NCBI RefSeq assembly: GCF_001908185.1
Contig: NZ_LGHM01000007.1
Coordinates: 1-54,910 of the forward strand
Source of the DNA: Bradyrhizobium sp. AS23.2
GTDB lineage: Bacteria > Pseudomonadota > Alphaproteobacteria > Rhizobiales > Xanthobacteraceae
DNA length: 54,910 nt
Direction of reading: 5' to 3'
Positions 9,548-19,500 of this stretch are shown in pieces (within the stretch, counting starts at the first letter, position 1; every line of letters starts with the position of its first letter). The position numbers and the translations under genes were made by a program. The notes beneath the pieces were generated by a model. It was not told where the DNA came from and made no database searches. It worked only from the letters and a program-made list of their open reading frames with translations.

Positions 9548-10309
9548 ATGAGCCCAATAGTGGTGTCCTTGATTGCGCTCGTGGTTATTTTAGGAGGCGC
9601 GCTCTTTGGCGCGTTGCTGCGCAACGCCTTGCCGGAGCACCATCTGGCGGACGACACGAGGGATTACGTGCGGCTCGGGACCGGGCTGATCGCCACCATC
9701 GCGGCGCTCGTGCTTGGTCTGCTGATTGCCTCGGCGAATAGCTCGTACGATACCGAGAGCAGTCAAGTGCGGCGCTTGACCGCCGACATCATACTACTCG
9801 ACCAACTCCTGGAGCAATACGGGCCGGAGTCACGTGATGTCCGCGACCTTTTGCGGCGTGCGGTCGAGCCCCTTGTCGAAAGGATCTGGCGCCAGGACAT
9901 TTCGGAGTCCACGAAGGGAACGCCCTTCCGGGCGACCGCCGTGTCGGAAGATGCCTTTGCAAGAATTCAGGCGCTGTCGCCAAAAACCGACGCGCAGCGT
10001 TCGCTCAGGGATCGGGCAATACAGGTCGCTACTGACACGGCACAAACGCGCCTGCTGCTGTTTGAACACGCGGACAACTCGATCCCCATGCCCTTTCTCG
10101 CTGTGCTCGTATTCTGGCTTGCCGTCATTTTCATGAGCTTCAGCCTGTTCTCGCGGCTCACCCCGATCAACATCGCTGCAACGCTGGTGTTTGCGATTTC
10201 CGCTTCCGCAGCGCTTTTCCTGATCCTGGAGTTGAGCCAGCCGTTTGTCGGACTGATGCAGCTATCCAGCACGCCGCTGCGCAACGCTCTTGCGCCGCTT
10301 GGATCCTAG
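9548..10309 (+). CDS. DUF4239 (bestrophin-like) membrane protein
   Basis: The 253-residue protein has four predicted membrane helices in two pairs: residues 4-22 and about 42-60 at the N-terminus, and about 185-205 and 210-235 at the C-terminus. A soluble helical domain lies between them. The pattern, with SYDTESSQVRRLTADIILLDQLLEQYGPE after the second helix, fits the DUF4239 family, whose function is not established. ATG 9548 is preferred because GGGAG lies 9 bases upstream; an in-frame TTG at 9527 lacks one. The gene is divergent from the TAXI receptor gene and may be under FixK-type control. Confidence 0.8.
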   Translation: MSPIVVSLIALVVILGGALFGALLRNALPEHHLADDTRDYVRLGTGLIATIAALVLGLLIASANSSYDTESSQVRRLTADIILLDQLLEQYGPESRDVRDLLRRAVEPLVERIWRQDISESTKGTPFRATAVSEDAFARIQALSPKTDAQRSLRDRAIQVATDTAQTRLLLFEHADNSIPMPFLAVLVFWLAVIFMSFSLFSRLTPINIAATLVFAISASAALFLILELSQPFVGLMQLSSTPLRNALAPLGS

Positions 10310-10326
10310 CCAGCCCCCGGGCTGGC
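10309..10326 (+). terminator. Short GC-rich hairpin after the DUF4239 gene
   Basis: GCCAGC and GCTGGC arms enclose a C/G loop immediately after the TAG stop. No T-run follows, so intrinsic termination is only possible. Confidence 0.35.
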
Positions 10327-10476
10327 CGTGAGCAAAGCCCTGCGCCGTCAGCGCAAGAATAGAAATGCCGATTGGGAAGGTCGCACGCCCAAAACATTGC
10401 ACAGATCGCCTGAACTAGAGAATCGAATTGCCCGCCTGCGAGCCTAAAGTTGCAGGAGTGCAAAGGTAGGCAGGCG

Positions 10477-11463
10477 ATGAACGGTATCCGAACAGGCTTC
10501 CTGGACTCCATCGGCAATACGCCATTGATCAGGCTGCGAATGCCCTCAGAGGCCACAGGTTGCGAGATCTACGGCAAGGCCGAATTTCTCAATCCCGGCG
10601 GTTCGATCAAGGATCGCGCGGCCCTGGCCATGATCGACGACGCCGAGCGACGCGGCAAGCTTGGGCCAGGCGGCGTCATCGTCGAAGGGACAGCCGGCAA
10701 TGTCGGCATCGGCATAGCGCTGGTGGCGAATGCACGCGGCTATCGCAGCGTGATCGTGATGCCTGACACGCAAAGTCAGGAGAAGAAGGACATGTTGCGG
10801 TTGTGTGGCGCCGACCTGCGCCTGGTGCCCGCCGTGCCGTACTCCAATCCCGGTCACTACGCGCGCTATTCCGGTCAGCTCGCCGAGGAGCTCGGCGCTT
10901 TCTGGGCCAATCAGTTCGACAACGTTGCCAATCGGGAGGGCCACTATCGTACGACCGGGCCGGAGATTTGGGAGCAGACTGGCGGACGAATCGACGGCTT
11001 TACCTGTGCCGTTGGGAGCGGCGGCACTTTGGGTGGGATCGCGCGGGCCCTCAAGGAGCGAAATCCCGGCATTCAAATTGCGCTCAGCGATCCGATGGGC
11101 GCCGCTCTCTATAACTGGTTCACGAAAGGCGAGCTCACGACAGAAGGCGACTCGATCACCGAAGGTATCGGGCAGGTCCGTGTGACCAAGAACCTGGAAG
11201 GCACGCCGATTGATGCGGCATACCAGATCACGGACGAAGAAGCCCTGCCTGTTCTGTTCGACCTGATCGAGCATGAAGGACTGGTGTTGGGCGGCTCGAG
11301 CGCCATCAACGTCGTTGGAGCCATGCGACTTGCGCGCGACCTCGGTCCAGGCAAAACCATCGTGACCATCCTCGCGGATGGGGGCCAGCGCTATCAATCC
11401 AAGCTGTTCAACCCGGAATTCCTGCGCAACAAAAACCTGCCCATACCACGGTGGATGGGATAG
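10477..11463 (+). CDS. Cysteine synthase-like PLP-dependent enzyme
   Basis: The 328-residue protein is a fold-type II PLP enzyme of the O-acetylserine sulfhydrylase/cystathionine beta-synthase family. The PLP lysine is Lys45 in GGSIKDRAAL, and the glycine-rich phosphate loop is GSGGTLGG. The usual TSGNTG substrate loop is replaced by TAGNVG (residues 72-77), a variant also known from fungal CysB/Mcy1-type cysteine synthases. The expected reaction is O-acetylserine plus sulfide to cysteine, but the altered loop makes another beta-replacement substrate possible. Start ATG 10477 follows GGTAGGCAGG; an upstream TTG at 10450 is less likely. No sulfur-assimilation genes are adjacent. Confidence 0.85.
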   Translation: MNGIRTGFLDSIGNTPLIRLRMPSEATGCEIYGKAEFLNPGGSIKDRAALAMIDDAERRGKLGPGGVIVEGTAGNVGIGIALVANARGYRSVIVMPDTQSQEKKDMLRLCGADLRLVPAVPYSNPGHYARYSGQLAEELGAFWANQFDNVANREGHYRTTGPEIWEQTGGRIDGFTCAVGSGGTLGGIARALKERNPGIQIALSDPMGAALYNWFTKGELTTEGDSITEGIGQVRVTKNLEGTPIDAAYQITDEEALPVLFDLIEHEGLVLGGSSAINVVGAMRLARDLGPGKTIVTILADGGQRYQSKLFNPEFLRNKNLPIPRWMG

Positions 11464-11817
11464 CGGGCCGCCATTGGCCATGCTGCTATCCGTTCTTCTA
11501 TTGATCAGAATCCGACACCATCCCGATGCTTCGGCAAGCTTTGCTATCGGTCAAGGCGGCCATCGACCAAAACCGGCTCAACATCCGCTTCGAGCCACGA
11601 GCGGAAGTGCTCCGACGATCCGGCCGCGAGATAGTTGCGCGTCTCACGCCGAGGACTCTGTAGGTCGCAGCTGTTACAAAGAAACGACGCTGGGGGCAAG
11701 GAATTGAACGTGGTCGCTGCATAGGACGGCGAAGGGCGATGCGACGGAGCCAACGCTCCGCCGATCTGTGCTAAGCTTCTTTCTACGCGTGACTGGTTCG
11801 GTTTTGCGGAGGCGATT
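11464..11817. other. 354-bp spacer with a degenerate repeat copy
   Basis: No coding region is supported. Positions 11561-11592 share 30 of 32 bases with 16379-16410. The last about 60 bp probably hold the promoter of the ThuA-like gene. Confidence 0.5.
11561..11592. repeat. Copy 1 of a dispersed 32-bp sequence
   Basis: CATCGACCAAAACCGG(C/T)TCAACATCCG(C/G)TTCG. It differs at two positions from copy 2 at 16379-16410. Both lie in spacers beside decayed-looking sequence. On the minus strand both copies read RMLxRFWSM, suggesting remnants of one ancestral sequence. Confidence 0.55.
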
Positions 11818-12573
11818 GTGAGGCGACGTGACTTCATCGCGCTCCTCGGCGGCGCAGCAGCAGTCCAACCACTTGCCGCGCATGCGGAGCGCCCGCAAGA
11901 GCGCATCCTCTATTTCACCTACTCGGCTGGCTTCCGGCATGATGTCATACCTCTTTCGAAGGCAATCCTGACCGGGCTTGGACGCAATTCGGGTGTTTTT
12001 GAAGTCACTGCAACGGAAGACACGTCCGAATTTTCCAGCGAGAACCTCGAGCGATACGCCGCGGTGATGTTTTACACGACCGGCGAACTTCCGATGAGCG
12101 ACGCGCAAAAGACAGCTCTTCTCGACTTCGTGCGCTCGGGCCGCGGGTTCATCGGTGTTCATTCGGCTGCGGACACGTTCTACACTTGGCCGGATTATCT
12201 CGATCTGCTCGGCGGCTACTTCGACGGTCATCCCTGGCACCAGGCCGTAACAGTCGAGGTGCTTGACCCCAGCAATCCCCTGGTGGCTTTTCTCGGGAAT
12301 TCGCTGCAAGTCGAGGACGAGATCTACCAAATCAGCGACTTCGACTATCGTGGATCACGCGTGCTGCTGCGCCTCGACCCAAGTTCGGTGGATCTTGGCA
12401 AGACCGGCGTGCATCAACGGTTCTATGGTTGGCCTCTCGCATGGACCCGACGTTACGGCAACGGACGAGTATTCTACACGGCGCTAGGCCACGAGCCGGC
12501 AGTTTGGCAAGACGCTCGCTACCAGCGAACCCTCACGAACGCTATTCTCTGGTCCTTGCGAAGGTCGCCCTAG
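11818..12573 (+). CDS. ThuA-like domain protein, Tat-exported
   Basis: The protein has 251 residues. GTG 11818 is preceded by GGAGGCG. The N-terminus MRRRDFIALLGGAAAVQPLAAHA is a twin-arginine signal with probable cleavage after AHA. The rest is a class I glutamine-amidotransferase-like ThuA fold: RILYFTYSAGFRHDVI, then the YAAVMFYTTGELPMSDAQK strand, GRGFIGVHSAADTFY, and a conserved C-terminal GRVFYTALGHEPAVW. ThuA proteins are linked to trehalose and other carbohydrate use, but many periplasmic members have no assigned reaction. No sugar-metabolism neighbours are present, so only the fold can be called. Confidence 0.85.
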   Translation: MRRRDFIALLGGAAAVQPLAAHAERPQERILYFTYSAGFRHDVIPLSKAILTGLGRNSGVFEVTATEDTSEFSSENLERYAAVMFYTTGELPMSDAQKTALLDFVRSGRGFIGVHSAADTFYTWPDYLDLLGGYFDGHPWHQAVTVEVLDPSNPLVAFLGNSLQVEDEIYQISDFDYRGSRVLLRLDPSSVDLGKTGVHQRFYGWPLAWTRRYGNGRVFYTALGHEPAVWQDARYQRTLTNAILWSLRRSP

Positions 12574-12877
12574 CAACTTCGCATTTGCGCCACCCAGCTA
12601 ATGCCCGTGCCGGAGGTTCGGACCGTCTTGGCTTGCGACTTTCTGTTTCGGGGTCAGAAGCGACGGTCAGCCCAGCGATCCTGTGGCGTCCGGTTTCCCG
12701 CAAACCAGCCGACATGGCAGCGGCTGTTGCGTTGTTCAGCTCAGGGCCAGAGTCGGCAGTCGCGACCCATGCCACATACTAGTACGCTTTCCCTGAAAGC
12801 GGCCTTCACGGCGAGTTCGGCCGCAGTCCGCTGGGGCGGCATCTCGACCGTGCATTTCGCCACGCGATAGAGCCCAC
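12574..12877. other. 304-bp convergent spacer, no gene seen
   Basis: It lies between the stops of two convergent genes. Short open frames exist on both strands but none has a ribosome site or recognisable protein. I see no clear terminator. Confidence 0.4.
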
Positions 12878-14170
12878 CTATCGCGCGCCGCGACCGAGTT
12901 GGTCAACGACAGCGAGCCACAGTGCAATAGTCTCTGCTGAGGCGTCCGTATCGACTGCTTTCGGACGCACTGCTGTATGTACCATCACCAGCTTGGTCGC
13001 CGGATCGACAAAGATCATCTGGCCGCGGATGCCAAGCAAAACGAACTGGCGTTTGGCGCCGGGCAGCAGCCAGACTTGATAGCCATAGCCGTAGTACTTT
13101 GTGGCCACACCTGGCGCGAGATAGGTGTCGGACGAACGTACCGTTGTCGCATCAATCAGCCATTGGCGTGAAATGATCTCGCGCCCGTTCCACATGCCGT
13201 CATGTGCGAGCAGGCGACCAAAACGGGCGTAGTCGCGCAATACGGCGTTAAAGCAGCAGAAAGTCACCTCCTGGCCGGTACCGTCGATCGCCCACGAGGC
13301 GTCGGCCTCGGTGCCGATCCGCTGCCATATCTTCTCACTGAGGTAATCGGCAACTGGCTTGCCTGTCGCAGCACGCAGGACGAGTCCAAGGATCTCGGTC
13401 TCGGAACTGGCGTAGTGCCATCGCGTATCTGGCGGCGCGACGCGGGTGTTGAACTGCGCGATGCTGACCTCAGGGGCCTTGCCAGGCCGGCCGAACAGGT
13501 CGCGCCCGAGGCGCGCGATATCGTCCTGCCCGTCGTAGATCTCCTTGAAGTCGACACCGGAAGACATGTGCAACAGCGCGCGGATCGGTGTCTTACCGTA
13601 CTCGGTTCCTGCGAGCGCAGTTACATAGGTCGCGACGTCATCATCGATCGATTTGATAAGACCGTCGGCCGCAGCGATTCCGATTAGCATCGCGGTGATG
13701 GTCTTCGCCATCGACTGGGAGAGAAAGCGATCGCCGGCCGATCGCGCGTATTGATAGTGTTCGTATAAAATAGTGTCGTCCCTGGCGAGCAGCAGTCCGG
13801 TCGTCGGCTGTCGGCTGAGATAATCCGCGATGGTCCGGCGCTCGCCGCGGAAGCTGTAGTAGATCTCAGGTTCGGCGGCGCGCTGAAACGACCAGGCTGC
13901 GGCTGCACGTCCAACGATGTGCGCGGGCGTCAGTTCGTCGAAATGACTATAGGTGGCAACGAGATGCCGCATCTCCGCTCCGACCGCCAATGTGCCAAGG
14001 GGATATCCCTCATTAGCGCCATAAGCGTTCGCATCGTAACCCGTGTTTGAGAAGACCGGTCCGGCAGCAGAAAGCTTGGCGGCTTCTTGCGCGCTCGTGA
14101 TGCCGGACGCCGCGAGCATGGCCATCGCAATGATCGTAACCCGCACCGCTCCCGTGTTCATCGCAGCCAT
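12878..14170 (-). CDS. Class C beta-lactamase-fold serine hydrolase
   Basis: The 430-residue protein starts with a signal peptide (VRVTIIAMAMLAASGITSAQEA). The beta-lactamase/transpeptidase domain contains the SxxK nucleophile motif SMAK (Ser153, Lys156) and the tyrosine motif Tyr253-Ala-Ser in WHYASSE. A C-terminal GIRGQ replaces the KTG box. This combination is seen in 6-aminohexanoate-dimer hydrolases and related esterases rather than true beta-lactamases, so a periplasmic esterase or amidase is likely. ATG 14170 or the in-frame ATG 14161 could be the start. It stands alone and is convergent with the ThuA-like gene. Confidence 0.87.
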   Translation of the reverse strand: MAAMNTGAVRVTIIAMAMLAASGITSAQEAAKLSAAGPVFSNTGYDANAYGANEGYPLGTLAVGAEMRHLVATYSHFDELTPAHIVGRAAAAWSFQRAAEPEIYYSFRGERRTIADYLSRQPTTGLLLARDDTILYEHYQYARSAGDRFLSQSMAKTITAMLIGIAAADGLIKSIDDDVATYVTALAGTEYGKTPIRALLHMSSGVDFKEIYDGQDDIARLGRDLFGRPGKAPEVSIAQFNTRVAPPDTRWHYASSETEILGLVLRAATGKPVADYLSEKIWQRIGTEADASWAIDGTGQEVTFCCFNAVLRDYARFGRLLAHDGMWNGREIISRQWLIDATTVRSSDTYLAPGVATKYYGYGYQVWLLPGAKRQFVLLGIRGQMIFVDPATKLVMVHTAVRPKAVDTDASAETIALWLAVVDQLGRGAR

Positions 14171-14370
14171 CCACGCGTTGATTGAACAACCAGAGTGGAT
14201 TAGCGCAGCTGTTTCATCAAGGGGTACGACTCCCGAAATGGGCCATTTACGGTCTCATGCACCGCAACAACAGAACGCTTGTTCGATCGCCTCGTCGGCG
14301 CGCGATTCGCCATTCCAATTGGACATCGATCCGGGCGGCGGCAATTGTAGTCAACACCAGGGGCAGAGGT

Positions 14371-15125
14371 TCAGGGGGCAATGGGCTCCAATCCTCTGCT
14401 CCGAATTGCAGCGAGGGCAGTTGGCGAGCGCAGGAATGCGATCAATTGCTCGGCGGCCGCAGGCTCCTTGGCGTTGGCGCTGAGGCCTATACTGAAGGTG
14501 GTGTAGTTCTGCAGCTCCTCGGGAAGCACCCCTGCGAGGACGACGCCCTCGACCCCAATGATGTTCGGCACAGTGATGACGGTCAGTTCCGCCTCGCCGC
14601 GCGCGACGGCCTCTACCGGACTTCGCCCTGTCACGGCCAGGAGCTTCGGCCTGACCTTATCCTCGATTCCGAGGCGATCGAGCAGATGAAGAAAATAGCT
14701 TCCGCTCACGCTGTCGCGCGAATAGGAGATCGTTCGCGCCGCAACCAGTGTTTTCTTTAGGTCCTCGATAGAGGAGACCGGAGGTTTCGGCACGCCCGTC
14801 CGGGTCGCGACGCCGGCGGCCGTGCGGGCAATATCCGCACGAGTGCCTGCGCAATCTTACCCAGCTTCGCAAGATCATCGACCGCCGCCGGCAGCAGGAC
14901 GGCGGCATCGAACGTCTCGCCTGCCTCGATCTGCCGCTTCAACACCGGCACCCCCTCGAAAGTAAGTATCAGCGTGTGGCCAGTCGCGCGCGTAAAGGCC
15001 GGCGCTAGCTCATCCAGTGCGCTCTTCATCGTCGGAGTGCTGAGGACCTTGACTTCGGCACAATCGGCGGCGGCCGCATTGGCCGCCAGGATCAAAGCTG
15101 CAACCGCGATGCGAATGTGCCTCAT
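14371..15125 (-). pseudogene. ModA-like substrate-binding protein, frameshifted
   Basis: The first part from ATG 15125 (GGAGAGGG ribosome site) has a signal peptide (IAVAALILAANAAAADCA) and a ModA-type start (VKVLSTPTMKSALDELAPAF; FDAAVLLPAAVDDLAKLGKI). Near 14848-14853 the family-like reading moves to another frame, where it continues as GTRADIARTAAGVATRTGVPKPP and then SSIEDLKKTLVAARTISYSRDS to EPIAP and a stop at 14371. One base appears to be missing. It resembles molybdate-binding-like periplasmic proteins of unknown ligand. It is divergent from a LysR gene. It could be a real pseudogene or a sequencing error. Confidence 0.8.
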
Positions 15126-15247
15126 CACCCTCTCCTGCATTTGGCATGGGCCGGAAGGTCCGGCTGGAAGCTGGAGTCAGCGGCAAATTGGGAGTATCAA
15201 CAAGTTTGATTTTTCGACGTGGTGGTAGCTATTTGGGTACGTCGCTC

Positions 15248-16198
15248 ATGCGCTGGGCAGATCGGATTGGACGCCTTCTCAAGCCTCGTGATCTCCACAT
15301 CTTCATGACGGTGGTCGAGGAGAGCAGTATGGCGAAAGCCGCCGAGCGCCTGGCGATCTCTCGGCCGGTGATCTCTCGCACCATCGCCAATCTCGAACAC
15401 GTCCTCGGGGTCACGCTACTCGGCCGCACTGCGCACGGCATCGAGCCCACCGTGTTCGGCAAAGCGCTGCTCAGGCGCGGGATCGCGGTCTTCGACGAGC
15501 TTCGGCAAAGCGTCGAGGAGATCGCCTATCTCACAGATCCCCAAGCCGGCGAGCTGCGCATAGCCTGCACGGAGGTTTGGGCGGCAGGCCTCGTACCGGC
15601 AGCTCTCGAACGATTGTCGCGACGACTTCCGCGTCTGCGCGTCACATTGGAGCAAGGTGTCGCGCTGAATCAGTTCAACCTGCTCCGGGACCGCCGATCC
15701 GAAATCGTGATCTCGCGACTGCTCACGGAGGCACCCGACTCCGACATTGAAATGGAGCCGCTGTTCTACGAGCCGCTGCTTGTCGTTGCCGGCCCGAAAA
15801 GTCCTTGGGCGCGCCGCCGCAACCTGAAGCTCTCAGATCTCGTCGAGGCGCCCTGGATTCTTTCAACGCTGGAGACAGAGCCGGGCTCGCGCTTCGTCGA
15901 AGCATTCCGTGCCGCGAAGTTGCCGGTTCCTGCGGCAACGATCTTCAGCAACTCATTGCACCTACGCATCAGCCTGCTTGCGACCGGCCAGTACCTCACT
16001 CTTGTGCCGGGCTCGGCACTGCGGTTCGGTCCCGGAGCCGGCCTGATCAAGCCGCTTCCCGTCGTATTGCCGCGGTGGCATCTGCCGACCGGGATCTTCA
16101 CGTTGAAGGGCCGAATGCTGAGCCCGGTGGCGCAGGTGTTTGCCGATTGCATTCGCGACGTTGCCAAGCCGCTTGCCCGTAGCGACGGGGCGCCATGA
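15248..16198 (+). CDS. LysR family transcriptional regulator
   Basis: The protein has 316 residues from ATG 15248 (MRWADRIGRLLKPRDLHIF). The N-terminal winged helix-turn-helix is SMAKAAERLAISRPVISRTIANLEHVLGV (about residues 25-55). A LysR substrate-binding domain with two lobes follows (GELRIACTEVWAAGLVPAAL; EPLLVVAGPKSPWA). A 34-residue in-frame upstream extension is rejected because it has no family similarity. It is divergent from the ModA-like pseudogene with a 122-bp spacer, the classical arrangement for a LysR regulator and its target; if that target is dead the regulator may be left over. The effector is unknown. Confidence 0.92.
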   Translation: MRWADRIGRLLKPRDLHIFMTVVEESSMAKAAERLAISRPVISRTIANLEHVLGVTLLGRTAHGIEPTVFGKALLRRGIAVFDELRQSVEEIAYLTDPQAGELRIACTEVWAAGLVPAALERLSRRLPRLRVTLEQGVALNQFNLLRDRRSEIVISRLLTEAPDSDIEMEPLFYEPLLVVAGPKSPWARRRNLKLSDLVEAPWILSTLETEPGSRFVEAFRAAKLPVPAATIFSNSLHLRISLLATGQYLTLVPGSALRFGPGAGLIKPLPVVLPRWHLPTGIFTLKGRMLSPVAQVFADCIRDVAKPLARSDGAP

Positions 16199-16558
16199 CA
16201 CCCACCATTGCGCCCCTGCCAAGGACTCACGGCCGAGGTGAAGGGCGGGCAAGGTCGGATCGCAGGCAGGGCGGCAGCTTCTGGAATAATGCCAGCATGT
16301 ACCGAGCTGTTCGCTCGCGCGGGCGCGAGGAACGGTCTTGTTTCCAAGCAGTAATATCCGCTTCGGTTCCCAAGCGGTCATCGACCAAAACCGGTTCAAC
16401 ATCCGGTTCGGGACAAAGCGGACATCAAGTGCTGATGATGCGCATTCACTTTGAATGCGGACCGACGTTCGCTTTGGCGGTACTTCCAATGCGACAAAGC
16501 CCCCCGCTGGCCAGTATCGAGAACGCCACTCTCGAACGCGTACGGCAAGCTCTGTCGG
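16199..16558. other. 360-bp spacer with second copy of the dispersed sequence
   Basis: It lies between the LysR stop and the stop of the large convergent regulator gene. No gene is supported. Copy 2 of the 32-bp sequence is at 16379-16410. Confidence 0.5.
16379..16410. repeat. Copy 2 of a dispersed 32-bp sequence
   Basis: 30 of 32 bases match copy 1 at 11561-11592. It is followed by GGACAAAGCGGACATC and a stretch with no coding signal. Probably a fragment of an old duplicated or mobile sequence. Confidence 0.55.
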
Positions 16559-19500
16559 CTAATCGGGCCGCGAGGGCAGAGAGTTCATCGCTGCCAGTTG
16601 CGTCGCCAGCACAGCGAGCAAGCTCTTGTGCAGGCGGTCTTCAGCTTCGAAATTTTGCGCGAGCCTTCGGACGGTCTCGACAAATCGAATGCGATACGTC
16701 GCTGCCCTGTCGGCGTCTCCGCACTTCGCGAAGATCTCGGCCGCCGTGCGGTACACCCGCCACGAAGCGATCGGGAAGTCGGCATTGTCCACGATCTCCA
16801 GCGCGCGGGATAAGTGCAGCAGGGCTTCCACTGGATCGCCCAAGCCAACCGCGATACGCGCGAGCAGCCCGTGGGCCTGGGCCAGGTGATTGAGATCCGG
16901 CGCCGATGCCACATAGTCGTGGAGCTGGCGTGCACAACTCTGAGCCTGCGCAAAGTCGCCGATCAGCAAACAGTATTCGCCGAGGCAATGATACACTTGT
17001 GTCGCGGCAGTAAATTCGATGTCGATGCCTTCTTCATCCCTGCGGCGCTCAATATCGTCGAACTGCCGACGAGCTCCCGACGGATCGTTCAGGCCGACAT
17101 AGGCCTTCGCAAGGACGGCCCGTTTGTGGAAATACGTCGACTGATCGCCGACCAGCAGACTATCGTCGACGCTTTCGCAGAGCTCGCGAGCTCCATCGAA
17201 ATCCATCGCTTCGACATGCAACCACGCAAGCGTCAGACGGCACAATGCGCTTCCGGGGCCGTTCGCGTTCTTGATGGCCAGTTCGAGGCCGGCCGTGATT
17301 TCGCGCCGCAATTCGCGCCACTCGCCCAGATGAATGAGCGCGATTGATTCAAGCACGCTGAACAGGACAAAGGTGTAAACATCGCCAGCCGAACGTGCCA
17401 GCCGCTTTCCTTCCGTGCCGGCGCGGCGGCACTCTTGGTATCGTGACCTCCAACAATCAACGATACCGGATATTCCGTTGCGCCTGATCAGAGTGCCATA
17501 GTTGGTGGCGCTGGCGCTCAGCTCGATCGCCTTGTCGCAGAGTGCGGCATCCTGTTTTCGCCAGCCGTTGAGGAACAGGTTGACGCTCGCGCTACTGCCC
17601 TGGACCAGAGCCTTGAATGTGTCGTCCGCAAGCGCCTGGCTCCGCGACAACACGTCTTCGGCCGCCTCGAGGCAGGCGTGTCGATCGACGCGCAAACAGA
17701 GGCTGCTCACTGCCGTGAGGCCGTTGAGTTGCTGCTTTATCTCACCCGCCTGTTCGGCGCAGGTAATCATGTCTCGCAGATCACGGATGGACCCGACGAG
17801 GTCGCCGCACGAGCGAAGAGCCCAGCTTCGCTGCCGCAGAAGAGCGATGCGGGTTGAGAACTTGTCGATAGCATCGAAGCGATCGAGTATGCCAAGCGCG
17901 CGGGTGAGATAGCTCGCGGCCTCGGCATGGCCGAGACGTTTCGTCGAGCTCTCAGCCGCTTCCCGGAGGTAGCGCAAGGCGCTGGGAAAGTCGCGGCCCT
18001 GCTCAAGGTGAAGTGCGAGTGCAGGCGCTATTTCGTGGGTGCGGCCGGCATAGGCCTCCTCCAGTCTGTTGCCCAAGCGCCTGTGCGTTTGTGCGCGAAG
18101 TCCGGGCGGCAAATTCTGATAAATAATATTCTGATAGAGAATATGCCGGAAAGCATATGAGCCCGAATATGTTCCATCGGGCCACTCGGAAACACCCGAA
18201 CGAACAAGGATATGATCCTTCCGGATCGACGCTTCGATGTCCCTTTCAACGTCGATCGCATCGTCGGACAGGCCGGCGGCAACGATGGCCGCAGAAAACT
18301 CCTCGCCGGCAACGCTGGCCACATCAAGCAGACGCCGCTCATTATCGGTGAGGCGATCGAGTTCATGGCCGATCATGTTCAGGAGGCTGTCTGGAATGCG
18401 ATCTTGAGTGAATGCTGCGGGTAAAGACAGGCGCCATCTGCCGTCCGTTTCGACTATCGACTCCTGGTCGATAAGGTGTTTGAGCAGCGAGGCAACAAAC
18501 AAGGGATGCCCCAGCGTTCGCTCGAATACGGGCTTTGACAGGCTGGAGGCGAGTTCGTCGTCGTCGAAGCGCAATGCCAGATAGCGGTCGACCTCCGAAC
18601 GCGACAATCGATCGAGGCGCAATTCGCTGCAGCACCCATGAATCTCGAGATCCCGGTGCAGGCGACGGATGGGATGTCCGCCGACGGCACTCTCGGCCGG
18701 ACGATAGGAGCAGAGGACCAGCACGCGCGCCTTGCCGGTCCCGCGCGCGAAGCGAGACAGCACGTCGAGTGTCGCGAAGTCGCTCCAATGCAGATCTTCG
18801 AGAACAAGGACCCAGGGGCGGCCGATGCTCAGCGCCTCCAGAAGATCGCAAAACTCGCGTAGCATCCGCTCGCGCGTCGCGCCGAACACTTCATCCTGGA
18901 AAGCCGCGCGCTCCGATGCGTCGATGGCGCCTGGCAATTGCAGTATCCAGGTGGGCGCGCGTGCGCGAACAGCCGATATCAGTTCCGGACCGTTTGCTCG
19001 AAAACGGCTCACCAGCGCATCGATGAGCGGCAGAAAGACTTCGTCCGTTCCGAATCGTTCGGTGCAGCGCCCATAGAGCTGATCGAAGCCCTGTTCCGTG
19101 AGCTGCTCGATCGTCTTGGCGATGAAGGCCGTCTTGCCAATCCCGGCTTCTCCCGTGACAAACGCCATCTGCCGTTTGCCGGACAAGACGCGCCGCGTCA
19201 TCTGGTCGATTGTCTCGAAGGATTCTGTCCGGCCGACCACCAGGGCGGAGCTTTCGATCTTCGGGGGGGCCACCGCGCTCTCGACCTGCCTGACTGCCTC
19301 ATGCACCGTGCCGACAAAGCGGAAGCCTTTGCGCGGTAAAGTCTTGATCAGCCGTTGCGCCTCGCCGGAATCGCCGATTCCCGTGCGAGCTGCGTTGATG
19401 CGGGTGGTGAGCGCTGACTCCGAGACGATGCGCCCGCCCCAAATTGCACCGATCAGATCGTCCTTGGTCACCACCCGGGCGCGGTGGCGGATCAGATATT

